DNA of 64,000 bases from Carettochelys insculpta (taxonomy: Eukaryota > Chordata > Testudines > Carettochelyidae): assembly GCF_033958435.1 (NCBI RefSeq), contig NC_134142.1:98713001-98777000 (forward strand), written 5' to 3'. The translations under genes and the position numbers were made by a program. The number at the start of each line of letters is the position of its first letter. Position 1 is the stretch's first letter. A model generated the notes under the pieces. That model ran no database searches. It was not told the origin of the DNA and saw nothing but the letters and a program-made list of their open reading frames with translations. Below, in pieces: positions 1-11,290 of this stretch.

Positions 1-899
1 AATCATTACTGTGGCTCCACTAGCCCCCTCTGATTTACATTCAGGTCCCCCAGCCAACTTATTGCTTGGAGTTTACCATCCACCATGCTTATAAGAGATT
101 AAGGAAGGCAATGAGAACAACAGGGGTACTGGGTCCCCAATGTACCAGAAGAGTCTCCACGTCTCCTGCCACATTCTGTTCCTTTACAGAGTAACTCCTT
201 TTAAGTCCTTCACCAGACCATTTATCTGGTCCCTGGATGCCTTCCCAATGGAATAACTGCACTGAGCATCTGTCTAAACATACGGAATAAGTTATGACAA
301 ATGGCCTACCACCTTTTCTTCATATCTGAGAAGATTGTTCTTGACTCTCACTGTAGGGAGGGTGAGAAAACCTCACTCTGCTGAAGCCTATCTGATGGTG
401 GAGGAAAAACTCTTTCCAAGCCCTACTTAAAAAAGGAGTGAGTAGTGTGATGCCCCAAACAGGTCCTAATCCAGCCTCGTGTTTACCTGTACTTGGGGAA
501 GAAGGATGGGTGTTAGAGTTGCTCGCTGTATATATGAAAGGCTTTCTCACCCAGGTTTGTACATTTACACCTTTCAGATCTCACATTTCTGAAGAGGTGT
601 CGTGGTGCTGAAAATTTCCTGCCATCTATCCCTTTGCAGATGTCACTGACCACTTGTCCCTGGTGCACACATACCATAACACAGAACTGCCCTTGTCCTG
701 TAAGCCCAGACAACAACTTTGTTAAACTGCCCCCAGCCACCAACATAGTACACATGACGCTATCTCGTGACGGACAGATGGCATCCAATTATTTCTAGAT
801 GTGGCTATGCTTTTCTTAAAATGGAATTTAGTTCTCAACATCAATAGGATAGTTCAAATGAAGACAACCTTCCCTCCATGGTGGAGGAGAAGGGATGTG
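1..899. other. Intergenic, nothing recognised
   Basis: No gene, RNA gene or familiar repeat was recognised here. The open frames are short, lie on both strands and show no family motif. Confidence 0.5.
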
Positions 900-1100
900 G
901 AGATATACCTCTGAGCTGGAAGGGACCTTGAGAGGTCATCAAGTCCAGTCCCCTGCACACACACAGCAGGACCTATCACCATCAGTGACTTTTTTTTTAA
1001 ATCTATATGCCCCAGACCCTGAAGTGGCCCCCGTCAAGGATTGAACTCACAAGCCTGTGTTCAAAAGACCAGTGCTCTAACCACTGAGCTAGCCCACCCC
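900..1100 (-). repeat. tRNA-derived SINE with CR1-like tail
   Basis: Read on the minus strand, this begins with a tRNA-like head at about 1100-1030. A polymerase III A-box-like stretch (TAGCTCAGTGGTTAGAG, 1075-1091) and a B-box-like stretch (GAGTTCAATCC, 1038-1048) are both visible. A short A-rich body follows. The element ends in a CR1-type tail containing GGTCCCTTCCAGCTC at about 909-923. This head-plus-LINE-tail layout is that of reptilian tRNA-derived SINEs mobilised by CR1. The exact subfamily is not assigned. It is a repeat, not a working tRNA gene. Confidence 0.75.
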
Positions 1101-2969
1101 AAAAGTATTAACCACATCTCTTTGGGTGAATGCCCTAAACACTAGGCTATAGACTCATCCTAACCCTGCCTGGCCCAATTAACATTTAATTAATTAGCTG
1201 TTGCCACTTCTGGTTTTTAGATCTGCTGCTGTCTCAGCAACCTCAGTCTCTGGTGATAGTGGCACAAGCTCAAATTGTTCATGGGGAATCTGACTCCTCA
1301 CAAGCCAGTGGAGGAGGAAGCATTTCCTCCTTCAAGAAGCAGAATGACTGGTCCATACAGTCGCTTAATATTCTGTAATTCAGTATGGGCGTAGTGAGCA
1401 AAAAATAAGAAACCAGAGATGGAGAAATGAGGATCTGGACCCTTAATGCAAATCACCACTTGAAGTATTAGCAAAATATAACCTAAAATCTCCAAAGACT
1501 GGAGAATGACACATCTCCCTGCAGCTATGGCTGTTTTGATAAATTAGATATAATTGCAAGCTGGTAAAAGAAGCAGGTATTTATCTCCCGTTCCGTAAGA
1601 CTTCACTGCTGTTCAAATACCCAGAGAAGCAAAAATATTGTCAGACCAGAGGAGAAAACCAGTATCCTTCTGTCACATCCCAGGGTGCCTCACATACCAG
1701 AGAGAAACTGCATCATCTCCTGAACCACAGCCTTGGGTGCCTCACAATGCTTTCCTCTGGCTCACTACCTGGAACTCTCACCAAGAGCATGCTGGTCACT
1801 TCCTGAATGTCTCTGTATAGTCATAGCCCTAATCCAGCATCCTGGTTCCAGCAACCTGTCAGCAACACACCAGAATTCCAGCCAGCTTCCAGAAGCCTTG
1901 ATTACTACTTATAAAATAACCCCAAAATTCTCAGTCCTAAAATTTCCCCAAAAATATCTCCATGCACTACACAGGCCTCTCTTGGACAGTTCCACATGCA
2001 ACAGTTTGATACTTTATCTGAAGTTGCCAAACTATTCCTTTTAAATAACATATGAGTTTATTTTTAAGTTAAAAACTAAAATAAGGTTATTTAACTAGAA
2101 GAGATAGATGTTAAGTGAGAACAAGAGTCAAATCAGAAATAGTTGCCAAAAAACTACCACCACCATCACACCTTCCACTTGGTTAAATTTAACAAAACTA
2201 TAACTGGTTCAAGGTAAAACCTTTGCAACAAATTCTCAGCTCAATAACACTTGCAAGGTAAAAGAGCTGGTTCCTTTGCCTTCTTAGGTGAAAGAGAGAT
2301 GGAGAAAGAGAGAGATCCTGGTGTGTTTCAGTCACTGTTTGCCTGCCTCTGCTCCTTTATATTTGTTCTGCACTGCAATGTGCTATTTTCACACAAGCTT
2401 TGCAAAATTTGCCCATAAGAGTCCAAATTCCTATGATCTCTCTCAGCCTGGACTGCACAAACGCCTCTCCCCAAAAACTGATTAGATCTAAATGTTCTAC
2501 AGTGGTCCAAGCTGGAGAGCATATCTGTGCAATAGAGAGCTATGATCTGCTGGGAAGATGCCATGAGACCAGTCCATGCTAAGCCAGAAAGTAGGAAATA
2601 GAATTTAAAGTTTCCAGGGCTCTCAAGGGAGAGGGGTGGTTTGCTGTTTATCCAGCTGCAGGGCAGTAGGGTTCACAGTGCTTACCAGAGCAGCTGCACT
2701 GGGCATTGTGAAAAATTTCCTGGAGGGCAATCAGGTTGAAAAACAGCCTCTTATAGCTTGTACGTGGCTTTTCTCTCAACAGTCAAGAGAGAGAGAAAAG
2801 AAATAAAAATTCCTTCATGAGATGGAAGCTTGTCATTGAAACGGCATTTTTTTTCCTACAAAATCACATTGCAGTTTGTACTCTGTCCCTGTTTTATCAC
2901 CAAAAGGCAAATTTTGGTAACAAACTTTGGTAGTGTAACCATGCCCTTTGAGAAACTGATTTATCACTC
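1101..2969. other. Intergenic; possible old LTR-like stretch
   Basis: No gene recognised. The stretch from about 1640 to 2640 changes from pyrimidine-rich to A-rich around 2040-2250. It vaguely resembles old reptilian LTR-type repeats, but no paired LTR, primer binding site or coding relic was found, so this is only a suspicion. Confidence 0.3.
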
Positions 2970-2972
2970 TTT

Positions 2973-3210
2973 GGCTACATCTACACTAGCTGCTGATAGG
3001 AATAAGGGGATTTCGAAGTTGGCAGGGTACTTTTGAAAAGGTCCCCCGTTTGGATGAGCCGCGTGGCAGTGAAATGCAGCAATTTCGAAGAGCCGCAGCC
3101 GGCAGCAGGCTAAGGAGGCGCTGAATATGCATTTCAGCACCTCATTAGTAATCTTCGAAATGGCCATTTGCATAGCCATTTCAAAGATTTGTGCTAGTGT
3201 AGACATGGTG
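2973..3210. mobile_element. Fold-back MITE, one-arm copy (Harbinger-like)
   Basis: The left end reads GGCTACATCTACACTAGC and the right end GCTAGTGTAGACATGGTG, which are inverted repeats of each other apart from decay at the extreme 3' bases. A 3-bp direct repeat TTT flanks the element (2970-2972 and 3211-3213). The interior carries the family body, with AATAAGGGG, a GCGGCTC-like stretch, and the inverted pair around AATATGCATTTCAGC. The long left arm is missing, so terminal sequence joins directly to the centre. No coding capacity. It belongs to the same family as copies at 32281, 33937, 36478 and 61256. Confidence 0.8.
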
Positions 3211-3320
3211 TTTCTGTCCCAAGGACCATGTTTACAACTTATATGTACAAAAAGGTAAACCAACACATCCTTTCTTCAGGATAGACTTGTTCAATAAAAT
3301 CAGGTTTAAACGTGCTAGTA

Positions 3321-3360
3321 ATAGAATCATAGACCCATAAGGGTCATCTAGTCTAAACAC
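3321..3360 (-). repeat. CR1 3'-tail fragment
   Basis: The short stretch with ATAGAATCATAGA followed by GGGTCATCTAGTC matches the reverse complement of a CR1 3' end. Nothing upstream of the tail survives. Confidence 0.5.
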
Positions 3361-4473
3361 TGGCAAAATGCAAGTTCTAATAACAAAGGAGCATTCATAA
3401 CTTTACGTACAATGTTGCTATACACATTTCATTATTAAAAGCAACAATAATATTGTTTCACGCCTGTATAAATGGGTACAAGGCAATGGAGAACAGGTTG
3501 TATAATATTTATCTGAACTGTTGTCCAAAAAAATGTTTGGTAACTGAGCTCTCCACCCCCACCTCGGTTTTGGCTGGATGTAGTCAGTTGATCAACTTTA
3601 AGAAATTCTTCCGACCCAATAATAATTTAAAAAAAACAAAACACATTAAATGCATCGTTTTAGTCCCGATAAACAGCCATGATTTAAGATGTGGCTGAAT
3701 TCAGGGATCTGAATTTTATATGCATACAGCTTGTGCACTAGTTAAGTTTCTGGCACTATTCGCTACTTGAATATTCACACCAGAGAAACCTGTTGATCAA
3801 AGAGATTGTCCAATTAGCTGAACCTGCCAGCTCTGGTGCAGTAATTAAGACTCCCAGGCTTGACTCCTTTTACAGAACTGTTCAATGACTGTCTTCAGTG
3901 AAATTACTCCCAATATAAAGCTACATAAGGGAGGAATAATCAGGCTTAATAAATAGCCAAATTCTATTCAGTCTTACATGCTCAGCAAGATCAGTGGATC
4001 TGCACAGGGTACAAGTGACATAGAAATTCATCCCAAGTGTACTGTGAAATTTTGTAAAACTAAATATTTTGAAGCATTTGTGAATACCAGCCTATGATTC
4101 AGGTATGCGTACTCACTTCTTATTCCCACATACTCCCCCAAGAATTAAATTTGATTTAGGCCAGTACCAGTATTATTGGCCGAATTGTGCTATATGTTAT
4201 TCCAGGAACACCACCCATCTCTAGAGTTACTAGAAATTTTCACAAGTGCAAATGAGAACAGAATATGTACACTGTCTTTAGTATGGAAAGGGCACAGATA
4301 TTTGTGCAGAACAGGACAAGAAATTATTTTACTTTGCCCCACTCAAAAATGCCCAAAAACTAGATGGGTGATTAATCTATTGTACACAAGCGAAAGTAAT
4401 TAAGCTTAACAACAACATAAGAAATTGGACACTGGCTCTTTCTACTCTACTGACAAGATTTTGAAATTTAGTA
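3361..4473. other. Intergenic, nothing recognised
   Basis: AT-rich sequence without a recognisable gene or repeat. Open frames of up to 81 codons have no family motifs. Confidence 0.5.
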
Positions 4474-4755
4474 CAGGTTGAATATTTCTTGTCTGGTACC
4501 CTTTGGATCTGACTGGTGCCAGACTAAGGGAGGTCAGTAATGTCTAGCACATTGCCACCACTTCACTGCTTATTGGGCTCTTACAAGACATTTCGAGATA
4601 AATTACAGCAGAGAACACTGACAGCAAGCATTGGGGACTGGAAACAAACCTTATGGAACTGAGAGAAACTTGGCCATGATATGGCTAATTAAGATCATGA
4701 CGGTCCATAGATGTTCTCTGGATGAGATTATTCCAGAGTAGAGAGGTTCAACCTA
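4474..4755 (-). mobile_element. Tigger/pogo-like non-autonomous element, copy 1
   Basis: The ends read CAGGTTGAATA and GAGAGGTTCAACCTA, inverted repeats flanked on both sides by TA (4472-4473 and 4756-4757). TA flanks fit the Tc1/mariner superfamily. The terminal sequence resembles the CAGGTTGA terminus of Tigger/MER44-type elements, which is recalled knowledge and not a search result. Copies 1 and 3 share GGGCTCTTA and TAAATTACAG and lie in the same orientation. Copy 2 at 8191 is the reverse complement. Confidence 0.7.
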
Positions 4756-4757
4756 TA

Positions 4758-7700
4758 CTGTTAGATTTGACTGAGCTATGCCTTCTTTTCTCCCCCGTAC
4801 TTCATGTTATGCCCTAATGCTGTGAAAATGAGTATGTGTCAATTGAGTCAGTCCTGTTTTTTGATAACTGTGTTCTTTTGAATTGACATTGATGGCTTAT
4901 CTCATTTCTCACACCCCTAACTTATCAAAGGCTACACCACATCTCACCATTTTTTCTGCATAAGCCAGGCAAACTGTAAAATTATGGCACAAGAAGTTCC
5001 AGCAGAAAAGCCTATGAAACTCTGTTGATCCTTCCCTAAATAATCAAACATGATTAACATGCTTTTAATCTTATTTTTCATGATGTTCTAGATGTTACCG
5101 ATAGCAAATCCTTTACATATAGCTAATTAAAACACAGTCTCAGATGCAAGCAATCTAATGAATGACTCAGAATAATTATTCAATAATACAATGCCTTCTG
5201 TAAATTCACTGGTATTCTAGTTCTAATCCCCTCGGGACCAGCCTGCTGAGGAAAAAAAATGTATGTTAGAGAGATGCCAGAAGACTGCATTTAACCCTTA
5301 GAAGCTGATATTGTTATATAATTATATGGGCTGTGTAGCAATGCAGAATACTGCTGCAGCATTTCAAGTCTTATTGCCCATATACTAGCATAGAATAAGC
5401 TCATAACGAACAACTTGCAACTAATTTATAACAAAAAGGGCAAGCAAAGAGAGTACTCCTACACAGCTGTATGGTTTTACAGTGTCTAATGAAGTGCTGA
5501 ACAGTGACAACACCCGGTAAGTTTTGTATATTTCAGAATAGGAAGCTATTTGTCCACCGAGGACAGACTACAAACAATAAAATCAATAGACCTCATTCCT
5601 TAGCAGCTGGTGGAACTGCCATAGCATGACACCACCCTTGGTAAATCTCTTTTCCCTAGGTCATAACATTTGTACCAACTGCTGATGGCACTGTTTGGAA
5701 TACAGTCACCACAGCAGCTGCTAAGATTCCCCCAAGGGCTGCCATCTTTGGAATCCTCCGAATTGACTCAAATATCTAGAACACTAGAAGATCTGAGAGC
5801 TCAATGTGTTAAGAACTCTGTGGCTGCTTAGGGGTAAAACGTTATAACAGAAAATAATTAGCTTCCATCATTGGACCCAAATAATTCTCCCCCCCACACT
5901 GGGCATAGTTTGCTAAACAGAACTGTCAAACACTTTGGACAATTCTGACATTTTCTATATGGTTCACTTCTGTACTTCTGCATAAGCTACCTACTCCCCA
6001 TCTGCTAGAGATAATTAAGGCATGCCATTGCTACAGAAAGAGTCATCCACTAAAAGCACTGATTAATGTTTTTTTTGTCTCCTCCTCTAAAATAAAATCC
6101 AAATGACACTGGCATGGAATCGAGACTTCAACCTCATGTGTTACACAGGTATGCCTTGTCAATCAGTCAGTCAGTATTTCAGGTTCTCTCTCTTGCTCAC
6201 TTTGTTCAATCATGCTGCCAAAATAAAAGTAGCCAACAACATGACATGCCTGTCACCAGTGCACAGTATCCCAAGCTATTATATTCCTTCAAAAAGTTAC
6301 TTTAGCCCTACCCTTCTCTCTCGTGACATCAAAATGCAAATTTTGAGATAATGGGCTGCTTGAAGCTATTTATTGAGTATGTAGAAAAATAGTATTACCC
6401 AGAAATTCAAATGTGGGATTAGCTCATTTTAAAAATAATGATTTGCATTATATTTTGCATTTCAATTGTGCTGTTCATGGATCTTGACATTATTTCCATA
6501 TATTAAGCACTAGATGCACAGGTATGCCGATAATCTGAATCACCAAGTTTTCCTGGTATTTTGTATTCTGGTGAATCAGACCCTAATAATTTAGCCTCGT
6601 ATGACTTTTTTGTGGCTCAAGAGGCATGATGGGCCACATCTAGGAACCACTCCCAGTTTAGAAAAACTGGTGGAATAATCTTAGTGGAACATGAGAGCTC
6701 CGAACTACTGTTTTACATCTCTTCTAGAAAATATTTTGAAGTTGGATGTGTATTTACTTTTCAATTTATAGGTTGCTTTTGTGCAATCATCTTGAATAAT
6801 ATTTATTTAGAAGTAACCTATTAATATTTCATTCTGGGCACTTGCAATAGAAATATATAAACTATCTGCTTAAAGTTTCCTCTTCATCTCCAGTATCATT
6901 TGTTTGTCCTACATCTATCTTTATTTGCTGGGAAACAATTTTCCATAAACTGATTTTGCAGAATTCAGGTATTTCTAAAGTTAAAGAACCTCTTTAATCT
7001 AGCATAACAAAGCTGCAGGAAGCCATTTTTATTTCTAATGGAAATATTATTTGTGTAAGGGACATTGATTATGTGTTTCTGACAATTATTTATACAAACA
7101 CTAGTCTTGAGAAAGTGGAGTTTGTACTACCCAGTCACAAACATTGGGCACAGCCATAATATATTAATTGTAGAGCTGACAACTAATGAAGTTGTACAGA
7201 AAAGCATTTTCAACAAAGCTGCTTATCCAAAAGGGGATTTTGTTTCATTTAACTTGCAGGTTTCAATTGCCTTGTTAACACAATGTTCTCAGCTTTCAGT
7301 TAGTGCTGTATGTACACATGCTGTGCATGTGTGCTGAGTTTGATATACAGGTTAGATGCATAATAGAAATCCATAGACTACTCATAGACAAATATATACA
7401 GCCCTCACTGAAATTGCTACAATTGCCTCTGCATAATGAAGAACATTATTTAGCTTCTTAATAGATGAGAGCTCCATGTTAATTTACATGTCAAAACCCC
7501 AAAGAGGGGACCATACACTCACCAAATAATTCTTATGGCAGTGGAGCAAGGTTAAATTCCTTCCTCAGGAAGAGTAGTGGGTGTAATCCATGCAGCCTAT
7601 AAATCTAATTTTGCCTCCCCACTGGTCTGTGATGATCTCTGTCCTAACACTGTTTGGCTTATATGGTGCAGAGATGCCAAAAACTGCCTGACTACCTGCC

Positions 7701-7766
7701 TCCTTCAACTACTTTTCCTTCTCATCACCATCACCAAATGATAACCAACATAATTTTATTCTGAAT
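4758..7766. other. Intergenic, nothing recognised
   Basis: About 3 kb of AT-rich sequence with no recognised gene, RNA gene or repeat. The open frames near 6103-6351 overlap each other in two frames and look like chance. Confidence 0.5.
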
Positions 7767-7990
7767 TTCATAGAATCATAGAATTCTAGGGCTGGAAGGG
7801 ACCTCAGGAGGTCGTCTTGTCCAGGCCCCTGCATAAAGCAGGATCAACCCCAACTAAATCACCCCAGCCATGACTATGTCAAGCTGGGACTTACAAACCT
7901 CTATCAATGATGATTCCACCACCTCTCTTGGTAATGCATTCCAGTGCTTCACCACCCTCCTGGTGAAATAGTTTTTTTCCTAATATAGTA
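7767..7990 (-). mobile_element. CR1 LINE, 5'-truncated 3' end
   Basis: The plus strand shows the reverse complement of a CR1 3' end: TCATAGAATCATAGAAT, GGCTGGAAGGGACCTCAGGAGG, then the conserved C-terminal ORF2 region (ATTCCACCACCTCTCTTGG, GCATTCCAGTGCTTCACC) and TTTTTTCCTAATAT. Only the last few dozen ORF2 codons and the 3' UTR remain. A CR1 copy lacking its 5' part is the normal outcome of incomplete target-primed reverse transcription. Confidence 0.9.
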
Positions 7991-8190
7991 CTTGTTTGTA
8001 CTGTACAGCTGGACAGGAAGAAGTTCTGCCTCTGAGCACTTCTGAAAGTCCTACTATCTGCAGCATTACATTTACCTTTAAAAAACTGGTTCTTGTTCTT
8101 ACAGTGTTTTAGTTATCCAGTCTACAACAGTGATGACAATGGTTCTTTAGGATATATGGATAACATGAGGATGCCAAATGTTAATGAATA

Positions 8191-8515
8191 CAGGTTGAAC
8201 CTCTCCACTCAAGCGCACTCTTGCCCAGCAACATCCATAATCCAGCATGATTTCAGTAAGATGGATGACCATTTATGGGTGTGGCAAGGTTTCCCCGTGG
8301 TCCCATAAACTTTGTCTCCATCCAACAGCCCTGGCTGTCAGTATTCTATGCTGTTATTTAGCTGTAATTTACCCCTAAATGTGTTCTAAGAGCCCAGTAA
8401 GCAGTGGAAGTGTTGGCAATGCTGTTAGACAATATTGACCTCCTGTGGTCTAGCAAATTCTCTTATTGGGCACTGGTTAGATCCCGAGGGCACCAGACTA
8501 AAGAGGCTCAACCCA
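8191..8515 (+). mobile_element. Tigger/pogo-like non-autonomous element, copy 2
   Basis: The ends are CAGGTTGAACCTCTC and AGAGGCTCAACCCA, flanked by TA at 8189-8190 and 8516-8517. At 325 bp this is the best preserved of the three copies. Inside are AATCCAGCATGATTT and GCTGTAATTTACCCC, the reverse complements of blocks in copies 1 and 3. No transposase coding remains, so the element would have needed a transposase supplied in trans. Confidence 0.75.
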
Positions 8516-8517
8516 TA

Positions 8518-10969
8518 CAGTAATTTTCCTGTTGCCATGAGCAGGAAAAAAAAAAGAATCCATCTGGATAAGCCTGCTCCTTTGTGTTCAATATTTTTTC
8601 TTTCCCATATTTATTCTATATCTTGCCATTTTCTTGGAAAGGAATGAAGCACTTCAACTGAATAATACAATTAGAGTGGGATTCTTTTTACTTTAGTAAG
8701 TCAGGAATAATGCTCATGATGTAAGTTATGTTATACTGAAAGAAAACTGGAAAAAAAACACAAGACCGTTTGCATTACCCCTAAAATATATATCACCTGA
8801 ACTGTAAATGCTATTTTGTCATGCTTGAATTCCCGAGTTATGCTCCCCAAACCAATCCTGTCGTCCTTATACACATCCAATTATAAAAATGACTTTAAAT
8901 GGGAGTTTTCATAGCTATTCAAGAATCAGGGCTCCAGCTCACTTTAAGGTCATGTCCCTAAATTGTAAGCCCTAACCCCCATTAAAATGTAAGCAACTAA
9001 AAATGATATAATATTCTTCATTAATTCTTATTAGGGCCCCTCCAACTCACTTTTCCATTGGGAATAAAAATGGATTCTTCACGTTTGTAGCAATATGTTG
9101 GGGTTTTTTTCCAGTTCTTTTAGCATCTTTGCTGTATTGTCTCAGTATAAAAATATTCTTATGTGCCACAAGCATTGTGGCACAGACAAGTGAAGGCAAT
9201 GCTTCGTCTTGGTCATCAAACTATCAATAAATATCAGCAAGAGCGCTCAGGGTGGAATCCCCATTACTACGGATCAAGTTTTGCCAGTTGGAAGCTCACC
9301 ATCAAAGTAAAGCATCATATGGGCAAGTGCTTCAGATGTAAAGTTAAAAGAGATGTATTGCATGACAGCTTCTTGGAACCAACAGAAACCCTGAGTATTT
9401 CCAGTAACACAAGCAGACAGCAGAACTCAAACATTATCAGACTGTGAATGAATGAAATGTTTGACAGACATTCGTGTGCAGAAGTGGCAGTAACTGCCCA
9501 CTCAAGTCTTGTAAAAGAGAACAAGTTTGAAGGCATTGTTTGCTCAGATTCGAATTCTGGGAAATAAGATGAAACATGCGAGCTCAGGTGAAAGTTTTGA
9601 TTTGGTTTGGTTTTCTCCTCCAGAGGGCAGATACATTATACATAAAAGGAGAGAGAAGAACAGTTTGCATGACTGCATCTGAAAAATTAGAAATTCTTAA
9701 TTCACTTTTTAATTCTGCTAGGAATTTTCCAAACTTCTGATGACAAAATTATGATAGCACAAGTAGCAAACTAATTTTTACACTTTGTAGAAAAATACTA
9801 ATTTATGCCCCTTTTGTCTGACAGAGAAAGCCAAAACACTTGCCAGTCTCACCCACAATTACCTTTGACAAACAATGGATAAAAGCAAATCATTGAAGTT
9901 CAACAAGTGAATATTTTGCACTGGGAGAGGGGCAGGGTGTAACTTTATAGCATTCAATCTGTACCCTCCTACAAACCGTGCATAATATTCTTTTTTGGTA
10001 GAAACCGTGCATCCACACACACCCTTCCCTGCCTTCCTTATGAAAAGTAAATGGATGCTCCAAGAGGAGATGAGGCAGGAAGATGAAGGAAAAAGGCAAT
10101 GACCACTAGTTCATCTCTTGCAACACAGCAGTCAAAAATAATTCTCTCTTTATCACATTGATGATTAGCAAATAGAAAGATTACTCAGACTTTGTGTTCA
10201 GAAGGCACCATCATCATCGTTTCATCTGACTGCACATTGCATTCTGCAGAACTTCATCCACTAATGAAACACACCCCTATCAGCTAGCTGAAAAAACTGA
10301 AATCACCGTTTAAAGACTTCAAGGTACAGAGAACTCATCATTTATATAATTTTAAACTACACATGACCCATATCCCATGCAGTAGAGGAAGGTGAAAAAT
10401 TCCAAGGGTCTCAGACAACCTGACCCAGAGAAAATCCTTGCTGACCTCAAATATGGATATCAGTTAAACTCTTGAGCATGTGTGCAAGACAAATCATTTT
10501 TCCACAGTTGACTCCCAGTCCTTTCAGCCTAGCATTCTATTAATCAATGTTTTCCCTGTTTTATGCAGGTTAGCATACCTATAGTAAGAGTACATACCTG
10601 TTAATGTGGTCTTAAAGAACTTTAAGCAGCAGCAGGCATAGACTTCAAATCCCTTTATTAGAAAGGCACAAGTTCTTACCTTTTGAACAAAAGAAGACTG
10701 ACCCTTACCTATCAGTGCATTCTGAGCAAACAGTAGCCAGCAGACCAGTTTGAACTCGGCAAAAAGCAGGGGTACACACACGTTCATTTTATTGTGATGT
10801 TTTAGAAGACTAAACTACTAAATATTGTCCAGGGTTTTCATGATCTAGATTAATGTTATTATTTTCATTTTCAAATGACGAAAGAAAAGTGTTCATGCCT
10901 CATGGTCCAAATGAGAAAATACATATCTAGAATTGAAGTTGTTTGTAATGTTGATGTACATGACAGTGA
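8518..10969. other. Intergenic, nothing recognised
   Basis: No gene or repeat recognised. A 94-codon frame at 9163-9447 has no recognisable motif, and an open frame overlaps it on the opposite strand, so it is probably chance. Confidence 0.5.
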
Positions 10970-11290
10970 ACATAAGACCTGCAGACTGGATCAGAATAAT
11001 GGTCCATCTAGTCCAATGCCAACTGCTTCAGAGGAAATTAACAGAAGAGGCACTCAGGTGATCCATCCCCTGTTGCTCATCCCCAGCTCCAATAGAGGCT
11101 AGAGACATCATCCCAGCTCATGCTCAATAATACTCATTGATGGATCAATCCTCCATGAATTTATCTAGAGTATTTTAAATCCCTTTATATTCTTGGCCCT
11201 CAGAACATCCTCTGGCAAGGAGTTCCATAGGGTGACTGTGCTGTGTAAAGAATTACTTTATTTTGTTTTAAACATGAAGCCTGTTAAATG
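10970..11290 (-). mobile_element. Old CR1 LINE 3' end
   Basis: The sequence contains the reverse-complement hallmarks of an older CR1-like subfamily: GGTCCATCTAGTCCAATGCC, GTGATCCATCCCCTGTTGC, CCTCCATGAATTTATCTAG and CATCCTCTGGCAAGGAGTTCC. It is more divergent than the copy at 7767 and has a different 3' UTR. Only the ORF2 C-terminus and the 3' UTR are covered. Confidence 0.8.

Noticed and set aside
1030..1100. Possible tRNA gene on the minus strand
   Set aside because: A- and B-box-like sequences are present, but the cloverleaf is decayed and the sequence runs directly into a SINE body and CR1-like tail.
9163..9447. 94-codon frame with C..C-like residues (FRCK)
   Set aside because: No zinc-finger spacing, and an opposite-strand frame overlaps; probably chance.
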